From: Smithellaceae bacterium
GTDB taxonomy: Bacteria; Desulfobacterota; Syntrophia; Syntrophales; Smithellaceae
DNA: 5,156 bases
Direction of reading: 5' to 3'
NCBI GenBank assembly: GCA_028704195.1
Contig: JAQVLL010000170.1
Coordinates: forward strand, 1 to 5,156
Positions 1 to 5,156 of the stretch are shown here, in pieces (the stretch's first letter is position 1; every line of letters starts with the position of its first letter). Position numbers and translations under genes: made by a program. The notes under the pieces were generated by a model. The model saw nothing but the letters and a program-made list of their open reading frames with translations, was not told where the DNA came from and did no database searches.

Positions 1-837
1 ATCACACCGAGGAATTACCGGGAGCTCCTGAAAATTTGTGAACGGCCCTATGGAATGATTTTGTGTGTGGGACCGACCGGTTCAGGCAAAACAACAACCC
101 TTCATGCGGTTTTGAAGCACATCAATACACCGGACCGAAAGATCTGGACGGCTGAGGATCCCGTCGAAATAACACAGAGAGGATTAAGGCAGGTGCAGGT
201 CCATCCTAAAATCGGGTTTGATTTTGCCGCCGCCATGAGAGCCTTCCTCCGCGCTGACCCGGATGTAATCATGGTGGGAGAAATGCGCGACCTGGAGACG
301 GCTAAAATAGGTGTTGAAGCGTCGCTTACGGGGCACCTGGTCTTGAGTACGCTGCATACCAACAGCGCGCCGGAAACCATTTCACGTCTTTTGGATATGG
401 GCATCGATCCACTGAATTTCGCAGATTCCCTGCTCGGTGTGCTTGCACAGCGGCTTGTCAGAACCCTTTGCGAAAAGTGCAAGGAAGCCTATACTCCGAC
501 CCAGGAAGAATATGATCAAATTGCGGAGAATTACGGGCCAGAGTATTTCAAACAGCAGAAAATTCCTTATTCCAAGAATCTTAAGCTGTACCGTCCCAAG
601 GGATGTGACGCCTGCGACCGGACGGGATACAGGGGCCGGATCGGTCTCCATGAATTGCTGATTAATACCGATGAAATCAGAAAACGTTCCATTGAGCGTC
701 ATGAGAGCATTGACGTCATTCGAAAGATTGCGATGGAAGAAGGAATGTTGACGCTTTATCAGGATGGTGTTCTGAAAGCATTTCAGGGGTTGACGGATAT
801 CAAGCAGGTTCACAGGGTGTGTACCAGCGGTAGATAA
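1..837 (+). CDS. GspE/PilB-family secretion or type IV pilus ATPase, C-terminal part (5' end outside window)
   Basis: Cytoplasmic hexameric motor ATPase of the type II secretion/type IV pilus assembly family, which turns ATP hydrolysis into pilin or pseudopilin assembly at the inner membrane. The frame is open from base 1, so the Met at 55 is internal and 278 codons are visible; the N-terminal domains are missing. Counting from codon 1, the segment shows Walker A GPTGSGKT (24-31), an Asp box with EDPVE (52-56), the Walker B region RADPDVIMVGEMRD (84-97), and a His box TGHLVLSTLHTNS (110-122). A tetracysteine zinc site follows: CEKC (157-160) and CDACDRTGYRGRIGLHELL (from 202). The CxxC pairs and GYRGR-G-ELL block point to GspE/PilB rather than the retraction ATPase PilT, which lacks that zinc site. 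The C-terminus ends normally. PilB and GspE cannot be separated without the N-terminus or pilC/pilM-type neighbours, and it could be an orphan paralogue. Confidence 0.93.
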   Translation: MTPRNYRELLKICERPYGMILCVGPTGSGKTTTLHAVLKHINTPDRKIWTAEDPVEITQRGLRQVQVHPKIGFDFAAAMRAFLRADPDVIMVGEMRDLETAKIGVEASLTGHLVLSTLHTNSAPETISRLLDMGIDPLNFADSLLGVLAQRLVRTLCEKCKEAYTPTQEEYDQIAENYGPEYFKQQKIPYSKNLKLYRPKGCDACDRTGYRGRIGLHELLINTDEIRKRSIERHESIDVIRKIAMEEGMLTLYQDGVLKAFQGLTDIKQVHRVCTSGR

Positions 838-911
838 AATAAGCAATCCGTGCCTATTTTTATTACAGTTGGAAAACGCAGAAATATATAAAAATCTTTT
901 TCCCCGTGTAA

Positions 912-953
912 AAAAGTCCCGGCTTCATGTGATTCGCTGAGGCCGGGACTTTT
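912..953. terminator. Bidirectional rho-independent terminator between convergent genes
   Basis: A perfect 12-bp stem pairs 912-923 (AAAAGTCCCGGC) with 942-953 (GCCGGGACTTTT) around an 18-nt loop. On the plus strand the GC-rich stem runs into a T-rich tract to 960, ending the ATPase transcript. On the minus strand the A-run at 911-915 becomes a U-tract, so it can also end transcription of the binding-protein gene that stops at 991. Both flanking genes converge on it. Rest of the gap (838-990): AT-rich, nothing else recognised. Confidence 0.85.
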
Positions 954-990
954 ATTTTTTGCGATCTGCGTTCACTTTACATCTTTTTTG

Positions 991-2241
991 TTAATCGAGA
1001 GGAGCGATCTTCAGTTTATAGGGTTTCAAAGGTTCTGTATATTTGGTGGTTTTTGCTATATTGTCAATCTCTTCGGGTTTACTTGTCCACCACTGCAGGA
1101 TGTCTGACTTGGCGAATTTACCATCTTTAACGTTTTGCACGCCTGTTGCGATGTGAACCAGACCGTCCTTAGAAATGCCGTGAAATTCCAGAACATGTTG
1201 ATCGGCAAGCATCGGCAGTGCCCTGGGGAATGCCGCCCGGACTGCGTAAACATTGTCCTGTGTTTCCGCCGCCGCGATGGCTCTGGCCAATAAGTACATT
1301 CCGCTATAGTGCAATGCCGATTCGGTGTTGGCCATCCGTTGATATGCGGCCTGGTATCTCTTGATAAATGTATTGGTGGCAGGGACCGGAACTCCTGCCA
1401 TTGTCGTAACTCCCATGCTGTTTTCCATCAGTTTCGTGCCGTCCAGAAGTTGGGCAATGCCATCCATTTTTGCCTGATCAACGATCATGAAGCCGCCTTT
1501 GTAGCCCATCTTTCTGGCCTGTTCAATAACGAGCGCAGTTGTGCCTGTGGGGCCGCCGATCAGCATGCCGTCGGGATTGGTGGCAAGCGCGGCAGTCAGC
1601 GGACCGACAAAGTCGGTTCTTGTATAGTAGTTGGCGGGTTTATCTGCCGTTATGGCTCCCCCGAGGGTTTCCCAGTAGGTCTTGAAGGTTTCGCGCCATT
1701 CGTCTCCGTATGCGCCCTGCGTTACCACCATGGCGACTTTTCGCCATCCCTTTTCCCATGCCTGTTCTGCAAATGACTGGGCTTCAGCTAAAAACAATGG
1801 TGCAAACAGCACGAAAAGATCATTTTTAATTTTAGTTGCTTTATGCGAACTGGTGTACCCCATGACAATGAATTCGCCGCATTCCTCCTGATTTATTTTC
1901 AGCATGGGTATGGCTGAACTGAAAACCGGAACGAAAATGGCGAGGGCATTTTTTTCCAAAAGCTTACGGGCATTGGCTTGCGCCAGGAAAAAACTTGCCT
2001 TGTCGTCAATTTTTTCCAGTCTGAAGGTATATTTCAAACCGTCGGCGGTGACACCTCCGGCCGCGTTAATCTCTTTGATGGCCATTTCAATACCGCTGAC
2101 ACAATCCAGACCGTATTCGCCCGCCGGACCGCTCAGAGGTCCGGAAAAACCGATGACAATTTCCGCTGCGAAGCCTGATACGCTCCACAAGGCAATGGAC
2201 GCCATGGCCAGTAAACATGAAATTTTTTTAAAATGCCTCAT
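991..2241 (-). CDS. Branched-chain amino acid-type ABC transporter periplasmic binding protein (LivK/Peripla_BP_6 family)
   Basis: Exported solute-binding protein of 416 residues, normal for the type I periplasmic-binding fold that captures amino acids, amides or aromatic acids for ABC importers or sensors. Residues 1-26 form a Sec signal peptide: basic MRHFKK, a hydrophobic core, then GFA-A with likely cleavage near residue 25. There is no lipobox, so it should be soluble in the periplasm. The mature start IVIGFSGPLSGPAGEYGLD followed by GIEMAIKEINAAGGV is the classic family N-terminus. A second-lobe segment near VAMVVTQGAYGDEW and the block GYKGGFMIVDQAK also fit. I chose the ATG at 2241 over the in-frame ATG at 2271 because GAGGAGGG sits 4 bases before it and the signal peptide then begins at residue 1. 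It lies 54 bp downstream of the HAMP-protein gene on the same strand, probably in one transcript. No permease or ATPase gene is beside it. The ligand cannot be read from the sequence. Confidence 0.92.
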   Translation of the reverse strand: MRHFKKISCLLAMASIALWSVSGFAAEIVIGFSGPLSGPAGEYGLDCVSGIEMAIKEINAAGGVTADGLKYTFRLEKIDDKASFFLAQANARKLLEKNALAIFVPVFSSAIPMLKINQEECGEFIVMGYTSSHKATKIKNDLFVLFAPLFLAEAQSFAEQAWEKGWRKVAMVVTQGAYGDEWRETFKTYWETLGGAITADKPANYYTRTDFVGPLTAALATNPDGMLIGGPTGTTALVIEQARKMGYKGGFMIVDQAKMDGIAQLLDGTKLMENSMGVTTMAGVPVPATNTFIKRYQAAYQRMANTESALHYSGMYLLARAIAAAETQDNVYAVRAAFPRALPMLADQHVLEFHGISKDGLVHIATGVQNVKDGKFAKSDILQWWTSKPEEIDNIAKTTKYTEPLKPYKLKIAPLD

Positions 2242-2245
2242 TTTT

Positions 2246-2253
2246 CCCTCCTC
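2246..2253 (-). promoter_or_regulatory. Strong ribosome binding site fixing the binding-protein start
   Basis: The minus strand reads GAGGAGGG, then AAAA, then the ATG at 2241. This near-perfect anti-SD match supports the shorter 416-residue protein and removes a ten-residue extension (MNFKQIEEGK) that would sit in front of the signal peptide. Confidence 0.8.
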
Positions 2254-2295
2254 AATTTGTTTAAAATTCATTCTGTATCATTGCACAAAGGCTTT

Positions 2296-3243
2296 TTAGA
2301 TATCCTGTAACTTGTCAATGGCCTTTTTCGCAGGTGAAGCCGCTTTGGTTCCATCTTTTGCCGGTTCCGGTGTTTTCTTGACCATATCGGACAGGGACTT
2401 GCCTTTTTCCTCTGCAGGAGCGGCTGCCGGTTCCGCCGCTTTCTGGGCCGGGGCTGGTGAGGCACTCATCTTCGACCGCAGTGCGTTAACCGATTGAACC
2501 AAGTCTCCTATGGCATCGTCGGCCTCCCAAGTCAGGGATCTGCTGTACTTGCCGCTCGCGTATTCCCGCAGGACTCCTGATGTTTCTTCCAGGGGCTCCA
2601 CAACGCTGGCGGCGACCATTTTTTTAATGAAGGAAGGAATTAGAACAGCGCATGCGCCCAGCAGGATGATCAGCACGGCGACAACAATGTAGAAGATCGT
2701 GCCGGAGGAATTGTAGGCTTCTTCTCCTACGCCACTTTCGTATTCAAGCAACTGTGTTAAAAGCTGGGTGATCGCCTCCCTTTTTTCGTCTGAAACACTC
2801 AGGTACGCCGCGCCCGTTCCTTGGGGAGCAAGTCGGATGACTTGTTGAGTGGCCTGCTGATACGCAGTCATGTTGTCGCTAATGGCCTGGTAAAATTTCT
2901 TCTGTTCATCGGCGAGGTCGGATTCCAGGGCTTGTTTGACAATGTCAACGTCTTTGGCCATCGTTTGAAGCTGCTGGTCGGAAACCTTTTTAATTTCCTG
3001 GCTGTCCTGGCCAGACGCCACCATGTTTTTTATTTTATAAATGTTTGTGGTTACGGAGTTGATGTCTTTCAGGAGTGCCGTACTCCTTTGATAGTTTTTG
3101 AAACTTTTATTGAAAATGGTACTCGTTGAGGATTTCTGGATGAATAAGCCGATGCAGGCAATGATAACAATGACAACGGCCAGAATCAAAACCTGCATTG
3201 TAAGCGCATTTTGTCCCGACTTTAAATTATTGCTTGAGTTCAT
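2296..3243 (-). CDS. Two-TM HAMP-domain sensor protein lacking an output domain, with Ala/Pro/Lys-rich tail
   Basis: A 315-residue inner-membrane protein with the front half of a chemoreceptor or sensor kinase. TM1 spans about 17-35 (MQVLILAVVIVIIACIGLF). A polar, mostly helical periplasmic region follows at about 36-182, resembling the four-helix-bundle MCP ligand domain (4HB_MCP). TM2 spans about 183-205. A HAMP domain lies at about 206-259, with the conserved Pro in VVEPLEE (217) and the DDAIGDLVQSVNALRSKM block matching the usual D-E-I-G-x-L...N-x-M pattern. After HAMP there is no MCP signalling hairpin, kinase, cyclase or EAL domain, only a 56-residue Ala/Pro/Lys/Glu-rich tail ending KKAIDKLQDI. 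The next gene starts 54 bp on, leaving no room for a lost domain. GAGAGGGG, 12 bases before the ATG at 3243, is an acceptable though distant Shine-Dalgarno. The ATG at codon 16 would cut into TM1. It is first in a likely operon with the binding protein, so sensing through that protein is plausible but unproven. Confidence 0.8.
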   Translation of the reverse strand: MNSSNNLKSGQNALTMQVLILAVVIVIIACIGLFIQKSSTSTIFNKSFKNYQRSTALLKDINSVTTNIYKIKNMVASGQDSQEIKKVSDQQLQTMAKDVDIVKQALESDLADEQKKFYQAISDNMTAYQQATQQVIRLAPQGTGAAYLSVSDEKREAITQLLTQLLEYESGVGEEAYNSSGTIFYIVVAVLIILLGACAVLIPSFIKKMVAASVVEPLEETSGVLREYASGKYSRSLTWEADDAIGDLVQSVNALRSKMSASPAPAQKAAEPAAAPAEEKGKSLSDMVKKTPEPAKDGTKAASPAKKAIDKLQDI

Positions 3244-3273
3244 AGTTCAATCTTTCCCCTCTCATTGATTTCT

Positions 3274-3286
3274 GATTAAGTTAATC
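3274..3286. repeat. 13-bp palindrome GATTAA-G-TTAATC
   Basis: Perfect 6-bp arms around one central base, about 30 bp upstream of the HAMP-protein start codon. It is well placed for an operator, or for a small structure in the 5' leader. The AT-rich sequence means chance cannot be excluded. Confidence 0.4.
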
Positions 3287-3356
3287 ATAATTCCCGTATA
3301 ATCACAGGCACTCTTTCACAACTTGTTTTTGCTTATTTGATTCAAAAAATATCTTT

Positions 3357-3372
3357 TGCACGATCCACGCCA
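3357..3372 (-). promoter_or_regulatory. Possible sigma-54 (-24/-12) promoter for the HAMP/binding-protein operon
   Basis: The minus strand reads TGGCGTGGATCGTGCA. The invariant GG (3371-3370) and GC (3359-3358) are separated by exactly 10 bases. Nine of 12 defined positions match TGGCACG-N4-TTGCW. A start near 3347 would give a leader of about 100 nt before the ATG at 3243. It is weaker than the plus-strand candidate. Confidence 0.35.
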
Positions 3373-3425
3373 ATATCTCACACAAACTCCCGCTGATTAT
3401 TGGCCGGACGAAAAATAATTTAGAC

Positions 3426-3446
3426 TTCTTAGTATTTAAGAATACT
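3426..3446. repeat. Overlapping inverted repeats, possible operator
   Basis: AGTATT-TAAG-AATACT (3431-3446) is a perfect 6+6 inverted repeat with a 4-base spacer. It overlaps a second one, TTCTTA-GTATT-TAAGAA (3426-3442). The site lies between the two sigma-54-like elements, a position compatible with a dimeric regulator or activator. No named regulator consensus was recognised. Confidence 0.35.
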
Positions 3447-3511
3447 TGCGGCGAACCGTGTTGTCAAGACAATTTTAACAGACATCTTTTCCCGCGGAAG
3501 GTTGATTGATC

Positions 3512-3658
3512 ATGGATGATTCATGTAGCAATAGACGGCTCAAAATGAACAGGTCATCTTGGCCGCTTCAAGGGCCGGGGGTGAAACACCTGTTTGGAAA
3601 ACCCTCGTTGTTAAAGGGATTTGCTTGGTATCTGAGTTTGGGCATGGCTCTTGCTTAA
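3512..3658 (+). CDS. Doubtful small ORF, 48 residues, hydrophobic C-terminus
   Basis: An ATG-to-TAA frame in the divergent intergenic region, with GGAAGG 10 bases before the ATG as a weak ribosome site. The product begins MDDSCSNRRLKMNRSSW and ends in a short hydrophobic stretch, LLKGFAWYLSLGMALA, which looks like a membrane-anchoring or signal-like helix. I recognise no family. Its 3' end overlaps the best sigma-54-like element, and its middle overlaps a possible stem-loop. The frame may therefore be chance, or a remnant of an older gene. Conservation of the peptide in related genomes would decide. Confidence 0.2.
   Translation: MDDSCSNRRLKMNRSSWPLQGPGVKHLFGKPSLLKGFAWYLSLGMALA
3548..3594 (+). 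other. Possible stem-loop with nested alternative hairpins
   Basis: AACAGGT (3548-3554) pairs perfectly with ACCTGTT (3588-3594). Competing inner hairpins are GGCC (3561-3564) with GGCC (3573-3576), and GGTG-AAA-CACC (3580-3590); the latter shares bases with the outer stem, so the two exclude each other. It lies upstream of the sigma-54-like element and would be transcribed only from an earlier promoter. No U-tract follows, so it is not a typical terminator. Confidence 0.3.
3640..3655 (+). promoter_or_regulatory. Candidate sigma-54 (-24/-12) promoter for the response regulator operon
   Basis: GGGCATGGCTCTTGCT matches TGGCACG-N4-TTGCW at 10 of 12 defined positions. The invariant GG (3641-3642) and GC (3653-3654) are 10 bases apart, and TTGCT is intact. 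Transcription would begin near 3666, giving a leader of about 40 nt before the ATG at 3706. Sigma-54 promoters need an enhancer-binding activator, so the inverted repeats upstream may matter. Confidence 0.5.
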
Positions 3659-3705
3659 TTTATGGCAGACATGAAAAAGGGTTTATCAAAAGAAACTGGT
3701 GAATC

Positions 3706-4275
3706 ATGGCAAACATATTTAATAAAGATGGAATGTATAACGGGCAGGAAAATCTTTCCGGGAGCAATAAAAGAGAATTGCAGAAAGACTGGCGTGTTCG
3801 GGATGTTTTAATTGTCGATGATGAAGAGCCACTGCTTCTCACCATTGCCGAAGGGTTAAGCATCTATAAGAAATATTTCAATTTGCTGACGGCAACGAAT
3901 GGAGCCGATGCTGTCAAAGTTTTGAAATCATCACCAGTTATTGATCTGGTTTTGACGGATTTGAGCATGCCCAAAATGGATGGTTTTGAGCTTCTGGCCT
4001 ATATGAACAGGAATTATCCCAAAATCCCGGTGATCCTGATGACTGCATTCGGAACGCCAAAAATTGAAGAAATTGTCAGTAGCATGGGCATTTTCGGTTA
4101 TTTGGAAAAGCCACTTGACATTAATATGATTGCGGATAATATCTTTGCCGCACTGGCCATCAAACCGGGCTACGTGGATTCAGCAACAAGAGAAATCAGA
4201 GACCGAGAACTGAATAAGCCAAATAATATGCCGGGTTTTTTTAATGAGAATGACTATAAAAAAACTATGCCGTAA
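3706..4275 (+). CDS. Single-domain response regulator (CheY-like receiver)
   Basis: A cytoplasmic phospho-acceptor protein of 189 residues. A 30-residue polar leader precedes one receiver domain (about 32-152). The receiver shows the acidic pair D38-D39 in VLIVDDEE, phospho-accepting D85 in VLTDLSMPKMDGFELL, the switch threonine T113 in LMTAFG, and the conserved lysine K135 in YLEKPLD, so it should be phosphorylatable. A polar tail of about 37 residues follows, with no DNA-binding or enzymatic output domain. Output is therefore presumably by protein-protein contact, as in CheY or PilG/PilH. The start at 3706 has only a weak GGTGA before it; the ATG at 3733 is possible and would not affect the domain. 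The DUF4388 gene follows after 24 bp, indicating one operon. No cognate histidine kinase is in the window. Confidence 0.9.
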   Translation: MANIFNKDGMYNGQENLSGSNKRELQKDWRVRDVLIVDDEEPLLLTIAEGLSIYKKYFNLLTATNGADAVKVLKSSPVIDLVLTDLSMPKMDGFELLAYMNRNYPKIPVILMTAFGTPKIEEIVSSMGIFGYLEKPLDINMIADNIFAALAIKPGYVDSATREIRDRELNKPNNMPGFFNENDYKKTMP

Positions 4276-4287
4276 CAATTTGTATTT

Positions 4288-4293
4288 AAGGAG
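4288..4293 (+). promoter_or_regulatory. Ribosome binding site for the DUF4388/Roadblock gene
   Basis: AAGGAG sits 6 bases before the ATG at 4300, inside the 24-bp gap after the response regulator stop. It gives independent, efficient initiation and supports this start codon. Confidence 0.75.
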
Positions 4294-4299
4294 TTTCTT

Positions 4300-5154
4300 A
4301 TGGGGGGAGATGTGCAGAAAGATTTCAAGCTGATTATCGATAATGAAGAAATGAACAATGCGCCCGCGCCGGAAACGGTCACCAAGGAAGAATTACAGCG
4401 CTGGCCTCTTTTTGGTCTTTCCGTGGGCAGTTTTCTTCAGGTGATCGCGATGGAGCAGCAGACCTGCATCATGGAAGTTTATCTCAATACAAATAATACA
4501 GGTCATTTCTGCTTTGTGGAAGGAGAGCTTTACGACGCGGTTTACGGCGATTTAAACGGAGAAAACGCCGCGATGGAGATGATTGCATGGGAAAATGTCC
4601 GGCTGAGCATCAAGCAAATCCTCAATACCAGCGGTGTTGAGCGAAAAATCGATAAAAATCTCATGCTGCTTATGATGGAAAGTTCCAGGCGTCGGGATGA
4701 GGTGCAGGAGAATGGCGAGCACGCGGATCTGGAAATGGAAGATGTCGAAACGCTGGAAGATGCGGAAGTCATCGCCGATGATGTTGAACGCACAAAGCTC
4801 GATACCTGCCTCAACCTGATGAACAAAGATATGGGTGACGCATTGAGGGCGGCAAGCATTATTCACATGAACGATGGCAAGGTGATGGCATCGTATAATG
4901 ATGACCCGGAAACCGCTGAATCTTTCTTGCGTTTGACCACTTTTATGAAAAACACGTACAAAAGCGAAACCCCGTTTGAACTGGGTGACCATGTCATCAT
5001 GGATTTGAAAGATCAGCACACCCTGGTTATCCTGATGATCGGTGAGTACCAGTGGAACATCATTTTTAATAATGTCAAGTGCAGTCTTGGCATGCTGCGT
5101 AATATAATCATGCCTAAAGTTGTCAGAACTTTTAATGAAATGAACGTCGGATGA
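4300..5154 (+). CDS. DUF4388 (PATAN-like) protein with C-terminal Roadblock/LC7-like domain
   Basis: A 284-residue soluble protein with no signal peptide or membrane segment. After an acidic N-terminal leader, residues about 36-135 fit DUF4388/PATAN-like domains: LFGLSVGSFLQVIAMEQQT, a beta segment, FCFVEGELYDAVYGDLNGENA, then AMEMIAWENVRLSI. A strongly acidic linker spans about 133-163. Residues about 165-284 resemble a Roadblock/LC7 (MglB-like) fold: a helix DTCLNLMNKDM, strand AASIIHMNDGKVMAS, a long helix around ESFLRLTTFMKNTY, strands in DHVIMDLKDQHTLVILMIGEYQWNIIF, and a C-terminal helix. DUF4388 occurs in response regulators, and PATAN-REC proteins in cyanobacteria contact pilus motors. 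Roadblock proteins commonly regulate Ras-like GTPases such as MglA. It follows the stand-alone receiver gene, so it is likely that protein's output partner (inference). The DUF4388 call is fairly firm; the Roadblock call rests on pattern only. The stop is 2 bases before the window end, so downstream operon genes are not visible. Confidence 0.75.
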   Translation: MGGDVQKDFKLIIDNEEMNNAPAPETVTKEELQRWPLFGLSVGSFLQVIAMEQQTCIMEVYLNTNNTGHFCFVEGELYDAVYGDLNGENAAMEMIAWENVRLSIKQILNTSGVERKIDKNLMLLMMESSRRRDEVQENGEHADLEMEDVETLEDAEVIADDVERTKLDTCLNLMNKDMGDALRAASIIHMNDGKVMASYNDDPETAESFLRLTTFMKNTYKSETPFELGDHVIMDLKDQHTLVILMIGEYQWNIIFNNVKCSLGMLRNIIMPKVVRTFNEMNVG

Positions 5155-5156
5155 AA

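Larger units (their letters stand above)
3244..3705. other. 462-bp divergent intergenic regulatory region
   Basis: This gap separates the divergent HAMP-protein and response-regulator genes. It holds a sigma-54-like element facing each gene, a 13-bp palindrome (3274-3286), overlapping inverted repeats (3426-3446), a 12-bp inverted repeat TTGTC-AA-GACAA (3461-3472), a longer possible stem-loop (3548-3594), and a doubtful 48-codon ORF (3512-3658). I recognised no riboswitch, tRNA or known small RNA on either strand. Confidence 0.7.

Noticed and set aside
382..846. 154-codon minus-strand ORF over the ATPase gene
   Set aside because: It is antisense to a clear GspE/PilB coding region with zinc-site cysteines, has no recognisable domain, and would run across the convergent gap.
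1309..1776. 155-codon plus-strand ORF inside the binding-protein gene
   Set aside because: Shadow of a well-supported family gene on the opposite strand. Its Cys/His/Gly-rich product has no family features.
2242..2271. Ten-codon N-terminal extension of the binding protein (ATG at 2271)
   Set aside because: The Shine-Dalgarno at 2246-2253 lies inside this extension, and the signal peptide starts at the next Met.
2242..2295. Lost MCP or kinase domain downstream of the HAMP gene (frameshift or pseudogene idea)
   Set aside because: Only 54 bp separate the HAMP stop from the binding-protein start, and none of it encodes signalling-domain residues.
3297..3302. TATAAT on the plus strand as a sigma-70 -10 box
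   Set aside because: No -35 hexamer lies at 16-18 bp, and it would need a roughly 400-nt leader to the response regulator gene.
3244..3705. Cyclic-di-GMP (GEMM) or other known riboswitch in the long gap
   Set aside because: I looked for the conserved GEMM core blocks on both strands and did not find them. The hairpin at 3548-3594 does not match a class I know.
4552..5019. 155-codon minus-strand ORF under the DUF4388/Roadblock gene
   Set aside because: Antisense to a gene with a strong ribosome site and recognisable domain. No domain or ribosome site was seen for the antisense frame.

Overview
The window looks like a chromosomal segment of a Gram-negative bacterium of the former Deltaproteobacteria (Desulfobacterota; a Syntrophales-like relative is a guess). 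The reasons are a type IV pilus/type II secretion ATPase, a Sec-exported LivK-type binding protein, a DUF4388 (PATAN-like) protein, and candidate sigma-54 promoter elements. Base composition is moderate. There are no rRNA or tRNA genes, CRISPR arrays or insertion sequences.

Layout: (1) 1-837, plus strand: the C-terminal part of a GspE/PilB-family motor ATPase, cut by the window start. (2) 838-990: a convergent intergenic gap with a strong stem-loop terminator whose flanks suit both strands. (3) 3243-991, minus strand: a two-gene unit. The upstream gene encodes a membrane protein with an MCP-like architecture (TM, about 147-residue helical periplasmic region, TM, HAMP) that stops in an Ala/Pro/Lys-rich tail instead of a signalling domain. 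The downstream gene encodes a branched-chain-amino-acid-type periplasmic binding protein with no transporter genes beside it. (4) 3244-3705: a 462-bp divergent intergenic region with sigma-54-like elements facing each way, several inverted repeats and a doubtful 48-codon ORF. (5) 3706-5154, plus strand: a two-gene unit of a stand-alone receiver-domain response regulator and a protein combining an N-terminal DUF4388 domain with a C-terminal Roadblock/LC7-like domain.

How they may work together (inference): the region reads as signalling genes around a pilus-type motor ATPase. The binding protein and the output-less HAMP protein could form a periplasmic ligand-sensing pair. The receiver and DUF4388/Roadblock proteins could form the cytoplasmic arm. 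In cyanobacteria, PATAN-REC response regulators such as PixE bind the pilus motor PilB. Here the same two modules lie on separate adjacent genes, about 2.9 kb from a PilB-like gene. No histidine kinase, MCP signalling domain or Ras-like GTPase lies in the window, so the partners are unknown. The most interesting items are the split REC/PATAN-Roadblock pair and the HAMP protein/binding protein pair.
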